A stretch of DNA of 64,000 bases from an uncultured Wohlfahrtiimonas sp. (GCA_947630895.1 CANRJJ010000003.1:1-64000), one strand, 5' to 3'; positions 10,219 to 20,348 are shown, counted from the stretch's first letter. A program made the numbers and translations. Notes: a model not told the origin generated them from the letters alone.

Positions 10219-11382
10219 ATGAACGATCATCAATCTTTTTGTATCTCAGGTGCTGGCCCAATTGGGCTCGCGTTGGCTCTAGGATTAGCGCAATTAAATG
10301 CAAATGTGACGCTGTTGGATCATAAGCAAAGTATTGATAGAGAAATCTTAGAAGATGATCGTCGAATGTTAGCGTTATCACATCGCACGGTAGAGATATT
10401 CAAGCGTTTAGGTGTGTGGGATAAAATGAGTGAACATGCGACTGCTATTGATGCAGTCCATGTTTCACAGAAAAAATGTAAAGCCGAAGTATTAATGACT
10501 GCTAAAAAGCAAGGCATTGATCACTTCGGTTTTTTAGTACCGCAAGGTCAAGTTATTTTGGCTTTGTATGATGAAGTTATTCAGCACGAAAAAATTAATC
10601 TATCCTTAGAAAGCCGAATTGTGACCAATGCAGAGTTGCATGATGGGATCGTGACAATTCACAGAAAAGACGAAAAAATTATTCAACAATTCGATTGGCT
10701 GATTGCAGCAGAGGGTGTTGAGTCTGCTTTGCGTCAAAGTTTTGGGATTCAAGCTTTCACAAGAGATTATGATCAAATCGCGGTCATCGCGCGAGCTAAG
10801 TTTGAAAAGCCACATAAAAATACGGCTTATGAACGATTTACAGAAGATGGGCCGTTGGCGTTATTGCCTGTGAATGAGCAGGAAATGGCAGTGGTTCTAG
10901 TCGCGGATCGAACAGAGTCAGATAAATGGAAAAAAGCATCAGATTTAACGTATTCAGCAGAAGTTTTATCTCGCATCGGTGCAAGACTGGGAGATATTAC
11001 TGAAGTGAGTGATCGTCAAATTTGGCCTTTAACTTTGATGATTCCGAAAAAAATTGTGAATGGTAAATTAATATTAGCGGGCAATAGTGCACATGGTTTG
11101 CATCCAATCGCTGGGCAAGGTTTGAACTTAGGTATGCGTGATTGCGAGGCAATTATTGAACTATTTAGTGTGAAGCCCTATCCAACTACTGAAGATTTAA
11201 TTCTATTTAATAATGCTCGTCGTAAAGATATTTTGCAGACGGTTGGTGCAACTGATTTCTTAGTGAATGCATTTGGTGTGAAAGGAATCGCAGCGCAAAC
11301 TGTACGATCTTTAGGGTTGCTAGGTGTGAAATTAATACCAGGTGTTAAGAAAAAAATCGCTTCGATCGGAATGGGATACTAG
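10219..11382 (+). CDS. ubiH: Ubiquinone biosynthesis FAD-dependent hydroxylase (UbiH-like)
   Basis: FAD-binding GAGPIGLALALGLA, LILAGNSAHGLHPIAGQGLNLGMRD; UbiH/UbiF/VisC family by motif and position. Confidence 0.8.
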   Translation: MNDHQSFCISGAGPIGLALALGLAQLNANVTLLDHKQSIDREILEDDRRMLALSHRTVEIFKRLGVWDKMSEHATAIDAVHVSQKKCKAEVLMTAKKQGIDHFGFLVPQGQVILALYDEVIQHEKINLSLESRIVTNAELHDGIVTIHRKDEKIIQQFDWLIAAEGVESALRQSFGIQAFTRDYDQIAVIARAKFEKPHKNTAYERFTEDGPLALLPVNEQEMAVVLVADRTESDKWKKASDLTYSAEVLSRIGARLGDITEVSDRQIWPLTLMIPKKIVNGKLILAGNSAHGLHPIAGQGLNLGMRDCEAIIELFSVKPYPTTEDLILFNNARRKDILQTVGATDFLVNAFGVKGIAAQTVRSLGLLGVKLIPGVKKKIASIGMGY

Positions 11383-11390
11383 GAGAAAAT

Positions 11391-12599
11391 ATGCAAAAAT
11401 TTGATGTTGTAATCAATGGTGCTGGCTTAGTTGGATCAAGTATTGCACTCGCTTTGGCAGCTGCAAATTTCAAAGTATTAATCGTTGAATTTGCCCCGAT
11501 TGAGAAGCTATATCCTAAAGATGATTATGGTTTGCGAGTTTCTGCATTCACGCCTTCTAGTCGTAAATGGTTGGAGTATGTCGGTGTATGGGATCAACTA
11601 TTGCACAGCGGTAGAATGACGCCATTTTTGCATATGCATGTTTGGGATGCAGCAGGTGATGGTGCTTTGCAACTCGATGCAGATGGTACAGGTTCAGATG
11701 CTTTAGGTTGGATTTTAGATAATGAAGCAACGCAAGGCGCTTTATTGGATCGAGTGAAAACAGAATCGAATATCACACTATTAGATAATTGCAAACTCGT
11801 CGATTTTGAAAATATTGTCGGTGGCGTGATTGTCCAAGTTAGTACAGGTGAAAAATTTGAAACTGAATTGGTAATCGGTGCAGATGGTGGTCGATCACTC
11901 ATTAGAGATTGGGCGAATATTCCAAGCACAGGTTGGAGTTATGGGCAAAAAACAATTGTTGGGCAGGTTAAACCTGAACGCAGTCATGACAATACGTGTT
12001 GGCAGAAGTTTGATAAGAATGGACCAGTTGCATTATTGCCATTAAACGATGGGCGTTGTTCATTGGCTTGGCATACAACACCACAAGAAGCAGATGAGTT
12101 ATTAGCGCTCGATTCGGAAGAATTTGGTAGACGATTGACAGAAGCATTCAATGGTCGCTTTGGTAAGATCGAGGCAGATTGGAAATTAGGCGCATTTCCA
12201 TTGCGCTTGAATCATGCGCGTCATTATTATCGCAATCATTTTGTATTGGCAGGTGATGCTGCGCACAATATTCATCCTCTAGCAGGCTTAGGCGTAAATA
12301 TCGGCTTTTTAGATGCAGCAACGTTGGCTGAAGAGCTGATGGATGCTCGTCAGCAGGGCTTAAATTTGTCAGATGAAGTTGTATTGAGCAAATATGAAAA
12401 GCGTCGTAAAAAACATAATATGTTAATTATGGGCGCTATGGATGTATTCAAAAGAAGCGGCGGTTCAGATAACTTTGTGATGAACAAGCTTCGAAATGTG
12501 GGATTAACCGTTGCTGATAAATTCCCATTGGGAAAGAGAGAGTTGGCAAAATTTGCTATGGGTTATTATGGAGACATTCCAAAATTTATAAAACCTTAA
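11391..12599 (+). CDS. Ubiquinone biosynthesis FAD-dependent hydroxylase (UbiI/VisC/UbiF-like)
   Basis: 402 aa; NGAGLVGSSIALALA, FVLAGDAAHNIHPLAGLGVNIGFLD; tandem with the preceding paralogue. Confidence 0.8.
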   Translation: MQKFDVVINGAGLVGSSIALALAAANFKVLIVEFAPIEKLYPKDDYGLRVSAFTPSSRKWLEYVGVWDQLLHSGRMTPFLHMHVWDAAGDGALQLDADGTGSDALGWILDNEATQGALLDRVKTESNITLLDNCKLVDFENIVGGVIVQVSTGEKFETELVIGADGGRSLIRDWANIPSTGWSYGQKTIVGQVKPERSHDNTCWQKFDKNGPVALLPLNDGRCSLAWHTTPQEADELLALDSEEFGRRLTEAFNGRFGKIEADWKLGAFPLRLNHARHYYRNHFVLAGDAAHNIHPLAGLGVNIGFLDAATLAEELMDARQQGLNLSDEVVLSKYEKRRKKHNMLIMGAMDVFKRSGGSDNFVMNKLRNVGLTVADKFPLGKRELAKFAMGYYGDIPKFIKP

Positions 12600-12619
12600 A
12601 TCGGATAGGGCATTAAAGA

Positions 12620-13024
12620 ATGATTGAAGAGAAATTTAAAACATTAGAATCAAATATTTTTAGCTTGCTAGAAGAAAACAAAAATCTGAAAGTAGAGTTG
12701 GAGCTTTTGAAAGAAAGCTTGAGCCAATGCATGACTGAATCAGCAGAATCGATCAAGGTTTTAAAAGAAGAATCAGAGCAAAAATATGAAGCGTTACAGT
12801 TGGAATCAGCACGTAACTTAACAAATTTGCAAACAGAATCAGCGCAATCGATCGCAGCGCTACAGGCAGCTTCTTCTCAGGCTTTGGAAACTTTGCAAAC
12901 TGAATCTGCTCAAGCATTACAAGAGTTGAAAGATGAGAATGATTTGGTTCAATCTCGCAATACTGAATTGACGATGCATTTGAAAAAAATCATGAGTCGT
13001 TTAGAGTCTTTAGGTGTTCAATAA
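12620..13024 (+). CDS. Coiled-coil protein upstream of zapA (possibly ZapB/TIGR02449-like, expanded)
   Basis: 134 aa, low complexity, internal repeats (LQTESAQSIAALQAASSQALETLQTESAQALQELK), immediately upstream of zapA. Confidence 0.55.
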   Translation: MIEEKFKTLESNIFSLLEENKNLKVELELLKESLSQCMTESAESIKVLKEESEQKYEALQLESARNLTNLQTESAQSIAALQAASSQALETLQTESAQALQELKDENDLVQSRNTELTMHLKKIMSRLESLGVQ

Positions 13025-13036
13025 GGGGATAGATCA

Positions 13037-13327
13037 ATGGAATTAATCACAATCACAGTTTTAGGTATAGATTATAAAATTAACTGTCCACCTGAAAAAA
13101 TTGATTCATTAAAACGTTCAGCAGTTTTATTAGATTCTCGCTTAGCTACGATGAGAGCGAGCGGAAAAATGTCGATTGAGCAAGCAGCTATTATGGTTGG
13201 GTTACATTTGGCAGATGAGTTGTTGCAATCTGAAAGTGCACTAAAAAATATTAGAACCGAATGGGTTGGTCAATTGGATTCTTTGAATTTTAAATTGAAT
13301 GAAGCATTGGAAAAAAAGGAATCATAA
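13037..13327 (+). CDS. zapA: Cell division protein ZapA
   Basis: 96 aa; ITVLGIDYKINCPPEKIDSLKRSAVLLDSRLATMRASGKMSIEQAAIMVGLHLADELL. Confidence 0.9.
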   Translation: MELITITVLGIDYKINCPPEKIDSLKRSAVLLDSRLATMRASGKMSIEQAAIMVGLHLADELLQSESALKNIRTEWVGQLDSLNFKLNEALEKKES

Positions 13328-13740
13328 TGATTTTGGATGCTCGAATTGCCAATAGCACTAAATTTATTGCGGAATTATCACTTTGTAATCTTTATTTGCA
13401 AAATGAATCACGCTTTCCTTGGTTGGTTTTAGTGCCAAGAATTGCTGATGTATCTGAATTAATCGACTTGTCAGAAGCTGATCAACAGCAGTTAACCAAA
13501 GAGATCGCGCTAGTTTCTAAATTAGTTCAATCAATGTTTAAGCCAGATAAGCTGAATGTTGCAAATTTAGGCAATGTTGTGGCGCAATTGCACATTCATG
13601 TTGTGGCGCGTTTTAATGCTGATGCAGCTTGGCCTGATCCTATTTGGGGCAAATTTAGCGCGCCAATGACTTATTCTGATGAAGAAAGTGATCGATTGGT
13701 AAGTGCAATTCAAGCTCAGTTGATGAGCCATGTTATATGA
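13327..13740 (+). CDS. HIT family protein
   Basis: 137 aa; histidine triad LHIHVVAR, WPDPIWG. Confidence 0.9.
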   Translation: MILDARIANSTKFIAELSLCNLYLQNESRFPWLVLVPRIADVSELIDLSEADQQQLTKEIALVSKLVQSMFKPDKLNVANLGNVVAQLHIHVVARFNADAAWPDPIWGKFSAPMTYSDEESDRLVSAIQAQLMSHVI

Positions 13741-14717
13741 ATATCGTTAAAAAATTGAATGCATGGCTCTGGAGTGAGCCATGCAATATTTTTAAATTTT
13801 TATGTCAATTGATGTATCGATTGATAGAAAGCGTGACAAAAGAAGGTATTCGAACTCGTGCGCAAGCCTTGGCTTATACAACCATCTTATCCATTGTTCC
13901 GCTTTTAGCCGTTAGCTTTTCAATTTTAAAAAGCTTTGGTGTATACCAAAGCTTTATTCCCATTCTGAATAGAATGTTTGCGGCAAGCGGTATACAAGAT
14001 CATGATTTGACAGATAGTTTGATTGGTTTTGTTGATAATGTTCAGGTCGGTATTTTGGGTAGTGTTGGCTTTGTTATTTTGTTCTATACCGTTGTTAGCT
14101 TAATCAGCACGATTGAAACTGCTTTTAATAATAACTGGGGTGTTGAGCGAAATAGAAAGTTTACGCAAAGATTTTCATATTATTTAGTGGTCGTATTGAT
14201 TGGGCCAGTTTTAATATTTTCTTTAATATCAATGATTTCAAGTGCGGTGATTATAAAAGCATTTGAAGTGCCATTGCCCATTTGGTTAACAGAATCATTG
14301 AGTGAAGGCTTTACCATTTTGGTGCTGACAGTTTGTTTGACAGCTATATATTGTTTTGTGACTAATGCTAAAGTGAAATTTATTCCTGCGTTGATTGGTG
14401 GTCTGGTTGCTGCCGTTGCATGGCATTTTATGGGGAAGGTTTTTACGGATTTTATCGCGACATCGAGTAAATATTCAGGAATATATTCAGGTTTTGCGAG
14501 TGTGATTTTATTCTTTATTTGGCTAGATTTAACATGGTTGATTGTATTGGTGGGTAACCGTTTAACCTATTTATTGCAATATCCTGAAAAGTTAAGAATT
14601 GACAGTCAAAATAGTGAGTTTGTTGTGCCTGAATCAATCACGCTAACAATCTCTCCAAAAGATAAATATGGTGACGAATGGATGGTTCAGTCCATTCGAG
14701 CGAAAAAGGAGAAGTAA
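13737..14717 (+). CDS. YihY/BrkB family inner membrane protein
   Basis: 326 aa, multi-TM; RAQALAYTTILSIVPLLAVSF, NNNWGVERNRKF. Confidence 0.88.
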   Translation: MNIVKKLNAWLWSEPCNIFKFLCQLMYRLIESVTKEGIRTRAQALAYTTILSIVPLLAVSFSILKSFGVYQSFIPILNRMFAASGIQDHDLTDSLIGFVDNVQVGILGSVGFVILFYTVVSLISTIETAFNNNWGVERNRKFTQRFSYYLVVVLIGPVLIFSLISMISSAVIIKAFEVPLPIWLTESLSEGFTILVLTVCLTAIYCFVTNAKVKFIPALIGGLVAAVAWHFMGKVFTDFIATSSKYSGIYSGFASVILFFIWLDLTWLIVLVGNRLTYLLQYPEKLRIDSQNSEFVVPESITLTISPKDKYGDEWMVQSIRAKKEK

Positions 14718-15170
14718 GTGGCTAATGAGGTTCCTTTTTGGGAAAAGCCTTTGGCGACGTTGTCATCAGATGAATGGGAAGCATTGTGTGATGGCTGTGG
14801 TTTGTGTTGTTTGAATAAAATTGAAGACATTGGCACAGGCAAAATTTATACCACGAGAGTTGCGTGTGATTTATTAAACTTGGAAACCTGCCAGTGCAGT
14901 AATTATGTAAATCGTAAAGAATTTGTGCCTGATTGCATTAAGTTAACTTATAAAATGGTCGCAACGGTTGATTGGTTACCTGAAACCTGTGCTTATGCTT
15001 TGAGATATCGTGATAAACCTTTGCCTGAATGGCATTATTTATTAACCAATGATCGAAAAAGTGTTCATGAATACATTGATGTGACTAAGCATAAATTGAT
15101 TCATGAAAAAGATACAAGAAAGCCGTTGCACTATTACATGATAGATGGAGATTTTATACGTGAGCCATGA
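14718..15170 (+). CDS. YcgN/UPF0260 family Cys-rich protein
   Basis: 150 aa, GTG start; [40 protein letters not shown]. Confidence 0.9.
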   Translation: MANEVPFWEKPLATLSSDEWEALCDGCGLCCLNKIEDIGTGKIYTTRVACDLLNLETCQCSNYVNRKEFVPDCIKLTYKMVATVDWLPETCAYALRYRDKPLPEWHYLLTNDRKSVHEYIDVTKHKLIHEKDTRKPLHYYMIDGDFIREP

Positions 15171-15642
15171 ATTAACACATTTTAATCAAGCTGGCGATGC
15201 ACACATGGTGAATGTCGCGGATAAAAGTGAAACAAAACGCATTGCGATTGCTCATGGATTCATTTCAATGAATCAAATTGCTTTCGATGCTTTGCAAAAA
15301 GGTGAAAGTAAAAAAGGTGATGTTTTAGGTATTGCTAGAATTGCCGCAATTCAAGCAACAAAGCAAACAGCTTTATTGATTCCTTTATGTCATCCTTTGC
15401 CTTTGACGCATGTTTCAGTGGATTTTAACAATCTTGAAGATCGTACATTAGAAATCGTTGTTCAAACGGAAACAGTTGGCAAAACAGGTGTAGAAATGGA
15501 AGCAATTACAGGTGTTTCTGTTGGACTGATGACTGTTTATGATATGTTGAAAGCTGTTGATAAAGGTATGATTATCAGCAATATCGAGCTGTTAGAGAAG
15601 GTCGGAGGAAAAAGTGGTCATTATAAACGTGCTGAAAAGTAA
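15160..15642 (+). CDS. moaC: Cyclic pyranopterin monophosphate synthase accessory protein MoaC
   Basis: [65 protein letters not shown]; start probably GTG 15160 rather than the track start at 15145. Confidence 0.95.
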   Translation: MSHELTHFNQAGDAHMVNVADKSETKRIAIAHGFISMNQIAFDALQKGESKKGDVLGIARIAAIQATKQTALLIPLCHPLPLTHVSVDFNNLEDRTLEIVVQTETVGKTGVEMEAITGVSVGLMTVYDMLKAVDKGMIISNIELLEKVGGKSGHYKRAEK

Positions 15643-15715
15643 AGAAATTTTGACAAAAAATTCAGCAAAGATTAGAATGGCAATCTTTTTTGAGATTATT
15701 AGCAGGGTATTTTAA

Positions 15716-16216
15716 GTGAAATACGCAGAGTTTCCCCTCAAAAAAACTGTCAATGAAGGACGAGTTTACGAAGATTCGCTCTCTGGAGAGCATTTTCCTC
15801 GGCTAAAAGAGGCAGTTCATTCTGTCGATTCGCCCTTTCATTTTCGTATTCAAGGCGATACGAATCGATTAGGACAAAAAGAGGTAAAAGGTGATGTAAG
15901 TGTTGAAGTATCAATGATTTGTCAAAGATGCTTAGAACCTTTCAAAACTACAATTGACTTGCCAATTCATTGGATCCCTGTCAAAGATGAGTCGGATCAA
16001 GAATCTATTGGTGATGATGACGCATTATTAGTGATTGATGGTGATGAAGTGAATCTTTTAGAGTTATTAGAAGATGAAGTTTTATTATCACTACCGTTAG
16101 TGCCGAAGCATGATCAAGATGATAATTGTGAAGGTAAGAATTATTTAGAAAAGCTCAAACCACAAGAGGAAAAAAAACAACCTTTTGCTGAGCTGGCTGA
16201 ATTACTAAAAAAATAG
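15716..16216 (+). CDS. yceD: YceD/DUF177 family protein
   Basis: 166 aa; CQRCLEPFKTTIDL; immediately upstream of rpmF. Confidence 0.88.
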   Translation: MKYAEFPLKKTVNEGRVYEDSLSGEHFPRLKEAVHSVDSPFHFRIQGDTNRLGQKEVKGDVSVEVSMICQRCLEPFKTTIDLPIHWIPVKDESDQESIGDDDALLVIDGDEVNLLELLEDEVLLSLPLVPKHDQDDNCEGKNYLEKLKPQEEKKQPFAELAELLKK

Positions 16217-16249
16217 TTTTTCTTTAGTATATTTTAAGAGGAAATAAAC

Positions 16250-16444
16250 ATGGCTGTTCAAAAATCAAAAGTAACACGTTCAAAACGTAATATGCGTCGT
16301 GCACACGACTTTTTAACAAGCGCACAATTAAGCACGGATGCGACAAGCGGTGAATTACATCGTCGTCACCACATCACAGCTAATGGCTTTTATCGTGGTC
16401 GCCAAGTATTAAATTTTGATAAAAATGTACCAACTGTAGAGTAA
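16250..16444 (+). CDS. rpmF: 50S ribosomal protein L32
   Basis: 64 aa; [43 protein letters not shown]. Confidence 0.98.
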   Translation: MAVQKSKVTRSKRNMRRAHDFLTSAQLSTDATSGELHRRHHITANGFYRGRQVLNFDKNVPTVE

Positions 16445-16520
16445 TTTCTCTTAAAAGTTGATAAAGTAAAACCTGCGTGAATATCTTATTTGCGTGGGTT
16501 TTTTATTAGAATAATTTTAT

Positions 16521-17588
16521 TTGGATAGTATGTCACTTAATCAAAAAATTACGATCGCTGTGGATGTTATGAGCGGTGATAAGGGTTCGGAAGAACTTAT
16601 CCCTGCGATTATCTCTGTGGCTCAAAATAACGCAAATATTACGTTGATTGCGGTAGGGCAAGAGGATAAGTTAACTGCTCAATTGAGTGGTCATCAACTC
16701 TTTAAAGACGGGCGAATTCAAATTCAAAATGCAACTCAAGTTGTTGAGATGGATGAGCAGCCGCAAAGTGCGTTAAAAAATAAAAAAGATTCGTCGATGC
16801 GAGTTGCGATTAATCTTGTCAAAGATGGATCTGCTTCGGCATGCGTTTCTGCTGGAAATACTGGTGCTTTGATGGCGACAGCACGTTTTGTGTTAAAAAC
16901 AATGCCAGGGATTGATCGTCCTGCGATTTGTACGGTTTTACCATCGTTGAAATCAAAGTATAAGCATGTGCATATGCTAGATTTAGGTGCAAATGTCGAT
17001 GAAGAGCCTAAGCATCTTCAGCAGTTTGCAATTATGGGTTCTTTATTGGCAGCAGCTGTTGATAACAATCCATCGCCGAAAGTGGCACTATTGAATATTG
17101 GCTCAGAAGCGATCAAAGGCAATGCATTGGTCAGAGAAACTGCGCAGTTACTGCAAGAAACAAACCTGAACTATATTGGTTTTGTGGAAGGTGATGGCAT
17201 TTTCTTTGATGATGTTGATGTTGTTGTCTGTGATGGGTTCTCAGGTAATGTTGCATTAAAAACATTAGAAGGTTCTTGTAAGTTAATCGCTGAATATTTG
17301 AAGCGTTCATACAAGAAAAACATATTCACAAAAATGGCGGCGCTTATTTCAAAGCCAGTTTTAACTTCTTTGAAAAAAGAAGTGGATCCTCGCAATTATA
17401 ACGGGGCAAGTTTGCTTGGTTTGCGTGGCATTGTTGTGAAATCTCACGGTAACGCGGATCGTATTTCTTTTGAAAATGCTATCAATATTGCGGTCAAACT
17501 GGCTGAGCAAAATGTCGTCGGTAAGATCGAGAAGCATTTCTCAATAGAAGATGGTATAACATCCGATTCGGAAAAAATTAAGGGTTAA
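16521..17588 (+). CDS. plsX: Phosphate acyltransferase PlsX
   Basis: AVDVMSGDKGSEELIPAI, SACVSAGNTGALMATARFVLKTMPGIDRPA. Confidence 0.97.
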   Translation: MDSMSLNQKITIAVDVMSGDKGSEELIPAIISVAQNNANITLIAVGQEDKLTAQLSGHQLFKDGRIQIQNATQVVEMDEQPQSALKNKKDSSMRVAINLVKDGSASACVSAGNTGALMATARFVLKTMPGIDRPAICTVLPSLKSKYKHVHMLDLGANVDEEPKHLQQFAIMGSLLAAAVDNNPSPKVALLNIGSEAIKGNALVRETAQLLQETNLNYIGFVEGDGIFFDDVDVVVCDGFSGNVALKTLEGSCKLIAEYLKRSYKKNIFTKMAALISKPVLTSLKKEVDPRNYNGASLLGLRGIVVKSHGNADRISFENAINIAVKLAEQNVVGKIEKHFSIEDGITSDSEKIKG

Positions 17589-17591
17589 GGC

Positions 17592-18545
17592 ATGTATTCT
17601 AAGATTATTGGAACAGGTCATTATTTACCAGAAAATGTAGTCACCAATCATGATTTGGAACAAAGAATTGAAACCAGTCATGAGTGGATTGTTGAGCGTA
17701 CAGGGATTCATCAACGTTATCTTGCGGCTGAAAATGAAACAGCAACAAGTTTTGGTGTGAATGCGGCGCGTTCAGCTTTAGAAAATGCAGGTATTGAAGC
17801 ACAAGATATTGATTTGATCATTGTTGCAACATCAACACCAGATAAAGTTTACCCATCTACAGCAACGTTAATTCAAGCTGAACTTGGTAACTTTGGTGCT
17901 CCATCTTTTGATATTACAGCCGCATGTTCAGGCTTTATTTATGCATTGAGTATTGCGGATAACTTTATTAAAACTGGTTCTGCAAAACGAGCATTAATCA
18001 TTGGTACAGAAGTCTATTCTCGTTTATTAAACTGGGAAGATCGTGCAACTTGCGTATTATTTGGTGATGGTGCGGCTGCAGTAATTTTAGAAGCAAGCGA
18101 ACAACCTGGGATTTTATCAACACATATTCATTCTGATGGTCGTCATGCTGATTTGTTGATGGTTGATCGTCCTTACAGTGATGATGCTGATAATTATCCT
18201 TATGTACAAATGAAAGGCAGCGATGTGTTTAAACATGCAGTGTCTAAATTGCATGAAATCGTTGCTGAAACATTGGCTGTGAATAATATTACAGCGGAAG
18301 AAGTAGATTGGTTGATTCCACATCAAGCGAACTTACGCATCATTAATGCAACGGCTAAAAGATCAGGCGTAGATACAAGTAAAATTGTTATTACTGTTGA
18401 TCAACATGCGAATACATCTGCGGCAAGTATTCCTTTAGCACTAGATGCAGCACGTCGTGATGGCCGTGTGAAAGAAGGTCAATTAGTATTATTAGAAGCT
18501 TTTGGCGGTGGGTTCACTTGGGGCTCAGCTTTAATCAGAATGTAA
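17592..18545 (+). CDS. fabH: Beta-ketoacyl-ACP synthase III
   Basis: 317 aa; FDITAACSGFIYALSIAD, DWLIPHQANLRI, DQHANTSAASIPLALD. Confidence 0.98.
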   Translation: MYSKIIGTGHYLPENVVTNHDLEQRIETSHEWIVERTGIHQRYLAAENETATSFGVNAARSALENAGIEAQDIDLIIVATSTPDKVYPSTATLIQAELGNFGAPSFDITAACSGFIYALSIADNFIKTGSAKRALIIGTEVYSRLLNWEDRATCVLFGDGAAAVILEASEQPGILSTHIHSDGRHADLLMVDRPYSDDADNYPYVQMKGSDVFKHAVSKLHEIVAETLAVNNITAEEVDWLIPHQANLRIINATAKRSGVDTSKIVITVDQHANTSAASIPLALDAARRDGRVKEGQLVLLEAFGGGFTWGSALIRM

Positions 18546-18557
18546 TTAGAGGTTTTT

Positions 18558-19496
18558 ATGATTCAAAATAACTTAGCATTTATTTTTCCAGGGCAAGGTT
18601 CTCAAGTAGAAGGCATGTTGACAGATGTTGCGAACGAGCCAGTTGTGGCTGCAACATTACAAGAAGCTAATGATGCATTAGGTTATGATCTTCGAGCATT
18701 AATCTTAGAAGGTACAAAAGAAGAGTTAGGTAAAACTGTTGTGACTCAGCCTGCACTTTTAACTGTAAGCGTAGCTTTATGGCGTTTATGGTGTGAAAAG
18801 AGTGATATTCGCCCTGCATTTTTAGCAGGCCATAGTTTGGGTGAATATTCTGCATTGGTTGCAGGAAACGTTTTATCATTCGCAGATGCAGTTAAATTGG
18901 TATCTAAACGTGCAACATATATGCAAGATGCTGTACAGCCAGGTGAAGGTGCTATGGCGGCAATTTTAGGTATGGATGATGCGGCTGTGGTTGAGTTATG
19001 TGCAGAAGCGGCAGGTGACGACATTTTATCAGCGGTAAACTTTAACTCACCAGGTCAAGTAGTGATTGCAGGTACAGCAGCAGCTGTAGAAAGAGCAAGT
19101 ATTTTGGCTAAAGAGAAAGGAGCGCGTAAAGCGATGCCTTTACCTGTGTCTGTACCATCACATTGTCTATTGATGAAACCTGCGGCGGATCGTTTAGCTG
19201 TTGATATGGATGCGATTACATTCTCAGCACCAGCGATTACAGTGATTCATAATGTTGATGTTAAATCACATGACGATGCTGCAACGATTAAAACAAGCTT
19301 AATTGAACAATTGTATCAACCAGTTCGTTGGACAGAAACAGTAGAACGCATGGTTGCTCAAGGTGTTACCCAATTGGTTGAGTGTGGGCCAAATAAAGTG
19401 TTGACAGGCTTAACTAAGCGCATTGATAAAAATGTAACATCATTCAATTTTGATAATGAAGCATCTTTAAATGAGGTTTTAGCAAATCTTGCGTAA
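18558..19496 (+). CDS. fabD: Malonyl CoA-ACP transacylase
   Basis: 312 aa; FIFPGQGSQVEGM, AGHSLGEYSALVAGNVLSF, VPSHCLLMKPAADRL. Confidence 0.97.
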   Translation: MIQNNLAFIFPGQGSQVEGMLTDVANEPVVAATLQEANDALGYDLRALILEGTKEELGKTVVTQPALLTVSVALWRLWCEKSDIRPAFLAGHSLGEYSALVAGNVLSFADAVKLVSKRATYMQDAVQPGEGAMAAILGMDDAAVVELCAEAAGDDILSAVNFNSPGQVVIAGTAAAVERASILAKEKGARKAMPLPVSVPSHCLLMKPAADRLAVDMDAITFSAPAITVIHNVDVKSHDDAATIKTSLIEQLYQPVRWTETVERMVAQGVTQLVECGPNKVLTGLTKRIDKNVTSFNFDNEASLNEVLANLA

Positions 19497-20079
19497 ATTT
19501 AATATTCCTGAAGCTGCATTAGGGCTGACATCGGTTGCATTTTTGATTGCCTTTTTCTTTGGTGGTAAAGATTTAATCTTTGCGACCAAAGTTTTATTGG
19601 GCACAAGTGTCGTTGCTGTTGGTGCTTGTGCGGTATTTTGGCGTCAAACCAATTGGAAAACATGGGGGATGCTAGTCAGTATCCTTATTTTTTCAGGGTT
19701 AACAGTCTATTTTGATAATGAAGCATTTATTAAATGGCGTCCAACCGTGATCAATGCGGTTTTATGTATTGCTTTGCTTGTGATGTATTGCACCAAAACT
19801 ATGCCTTTTAAATACTTGTTTGCTAAACATTTAGAGCTTGATTTACCTGATACTGTTTGGTTAAGACAAAATATTATTTGGATGGTTTATTTCTTCATCA
19901 GCGGATTAATCAATACAGCGCTTGTTGTATTTAATATTTCTAATGAAGGATGGATAATCTATAAAACGATTATTGGGCCGATTTTAGCGACGTTATTCTC
20001 AGGCATTATGATTGCTAATCTTTATAGAGAAAGTAAGCGTCATAGAAAGATTGCTGAAGCAAATAAGGAAGAAGCTTAA
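19489..20079 (+). CDS. YciB/IspZ-like septation/inner membrane protein
   Basis: 196 aa, multi-TM; FKYLFAKHLELDLPDTVWLRQNIIWMVYFFISGLINTALV; non-ATG (TTG) start likely. Confidence 0.7.
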   Translation: MRKFNIPEAALGLTSVAFLIAFFFGGKDLIFATKVLLGTSVVAVGACAVFWRQTNWKTWGMLVSILIFSGLTVYFDNEAFIKWRPTVINAVLCIALLVMYCTKTMPFKYLFAKHLELDLPDTVWLRQNIIWMVYFFISGLINTALVVFNISNEGWIIYKTIIGPILATLFSGIMIANLYRESKRHRKIAEANKEEA

Positions 20080-20081
20080 TT

Positions 20082-20348
20082 ATGAATGAAGCAAGAATTG
20101 AAAAGATGAAAGGTTTACTGGAGGAAAATTTTTCCCCGATTCACCTTGAAATTATCGATGATAGTCATCATCATATTGGACATGCTGGAGCAAAAAATGG
20201 TGCAGGTCACTTTACAGTTAAGATCTGTTCCGAGGCATTTAGTGGCAAAACATTAATTCAACGACATAGAATGGTTTATTCGGTGTTAGATTCCATGATG
20301 CATAGCGACATTCATGCATTAAGTATTGAAGCATCGATACCAAAATAA
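20082..20348 (+). CDS. BolA family protein
   Basis: 88 aa; LEIIDDSHHHIGHAGAKNGAGHFTVKICSEAFSGKTLIQRHRMVYSVLD. Confidence 0.92.
   Translation: MNEARIEKMKGLLEENFSPIHLEIIDDSHHHIGHAGAKNGAGHFTVKICSEAFSGKTLIQRHRMVYSVLDSMMHSDIHALSIEASIPK

Noticed and set aside
10219-12599. Two adjacent FAD hydroxylases as a recent tandem duplication
   Set aside because: They are quite divergent and match the usual ubiH-ubiI pairing, so this is ancient paralogy.
13024-13740. Search for 6S RNA (ssrS) next to zapA
   Set aside because: zapA is followed directly by the HIT-family gene with no spacer large enough for a 6S RNA.
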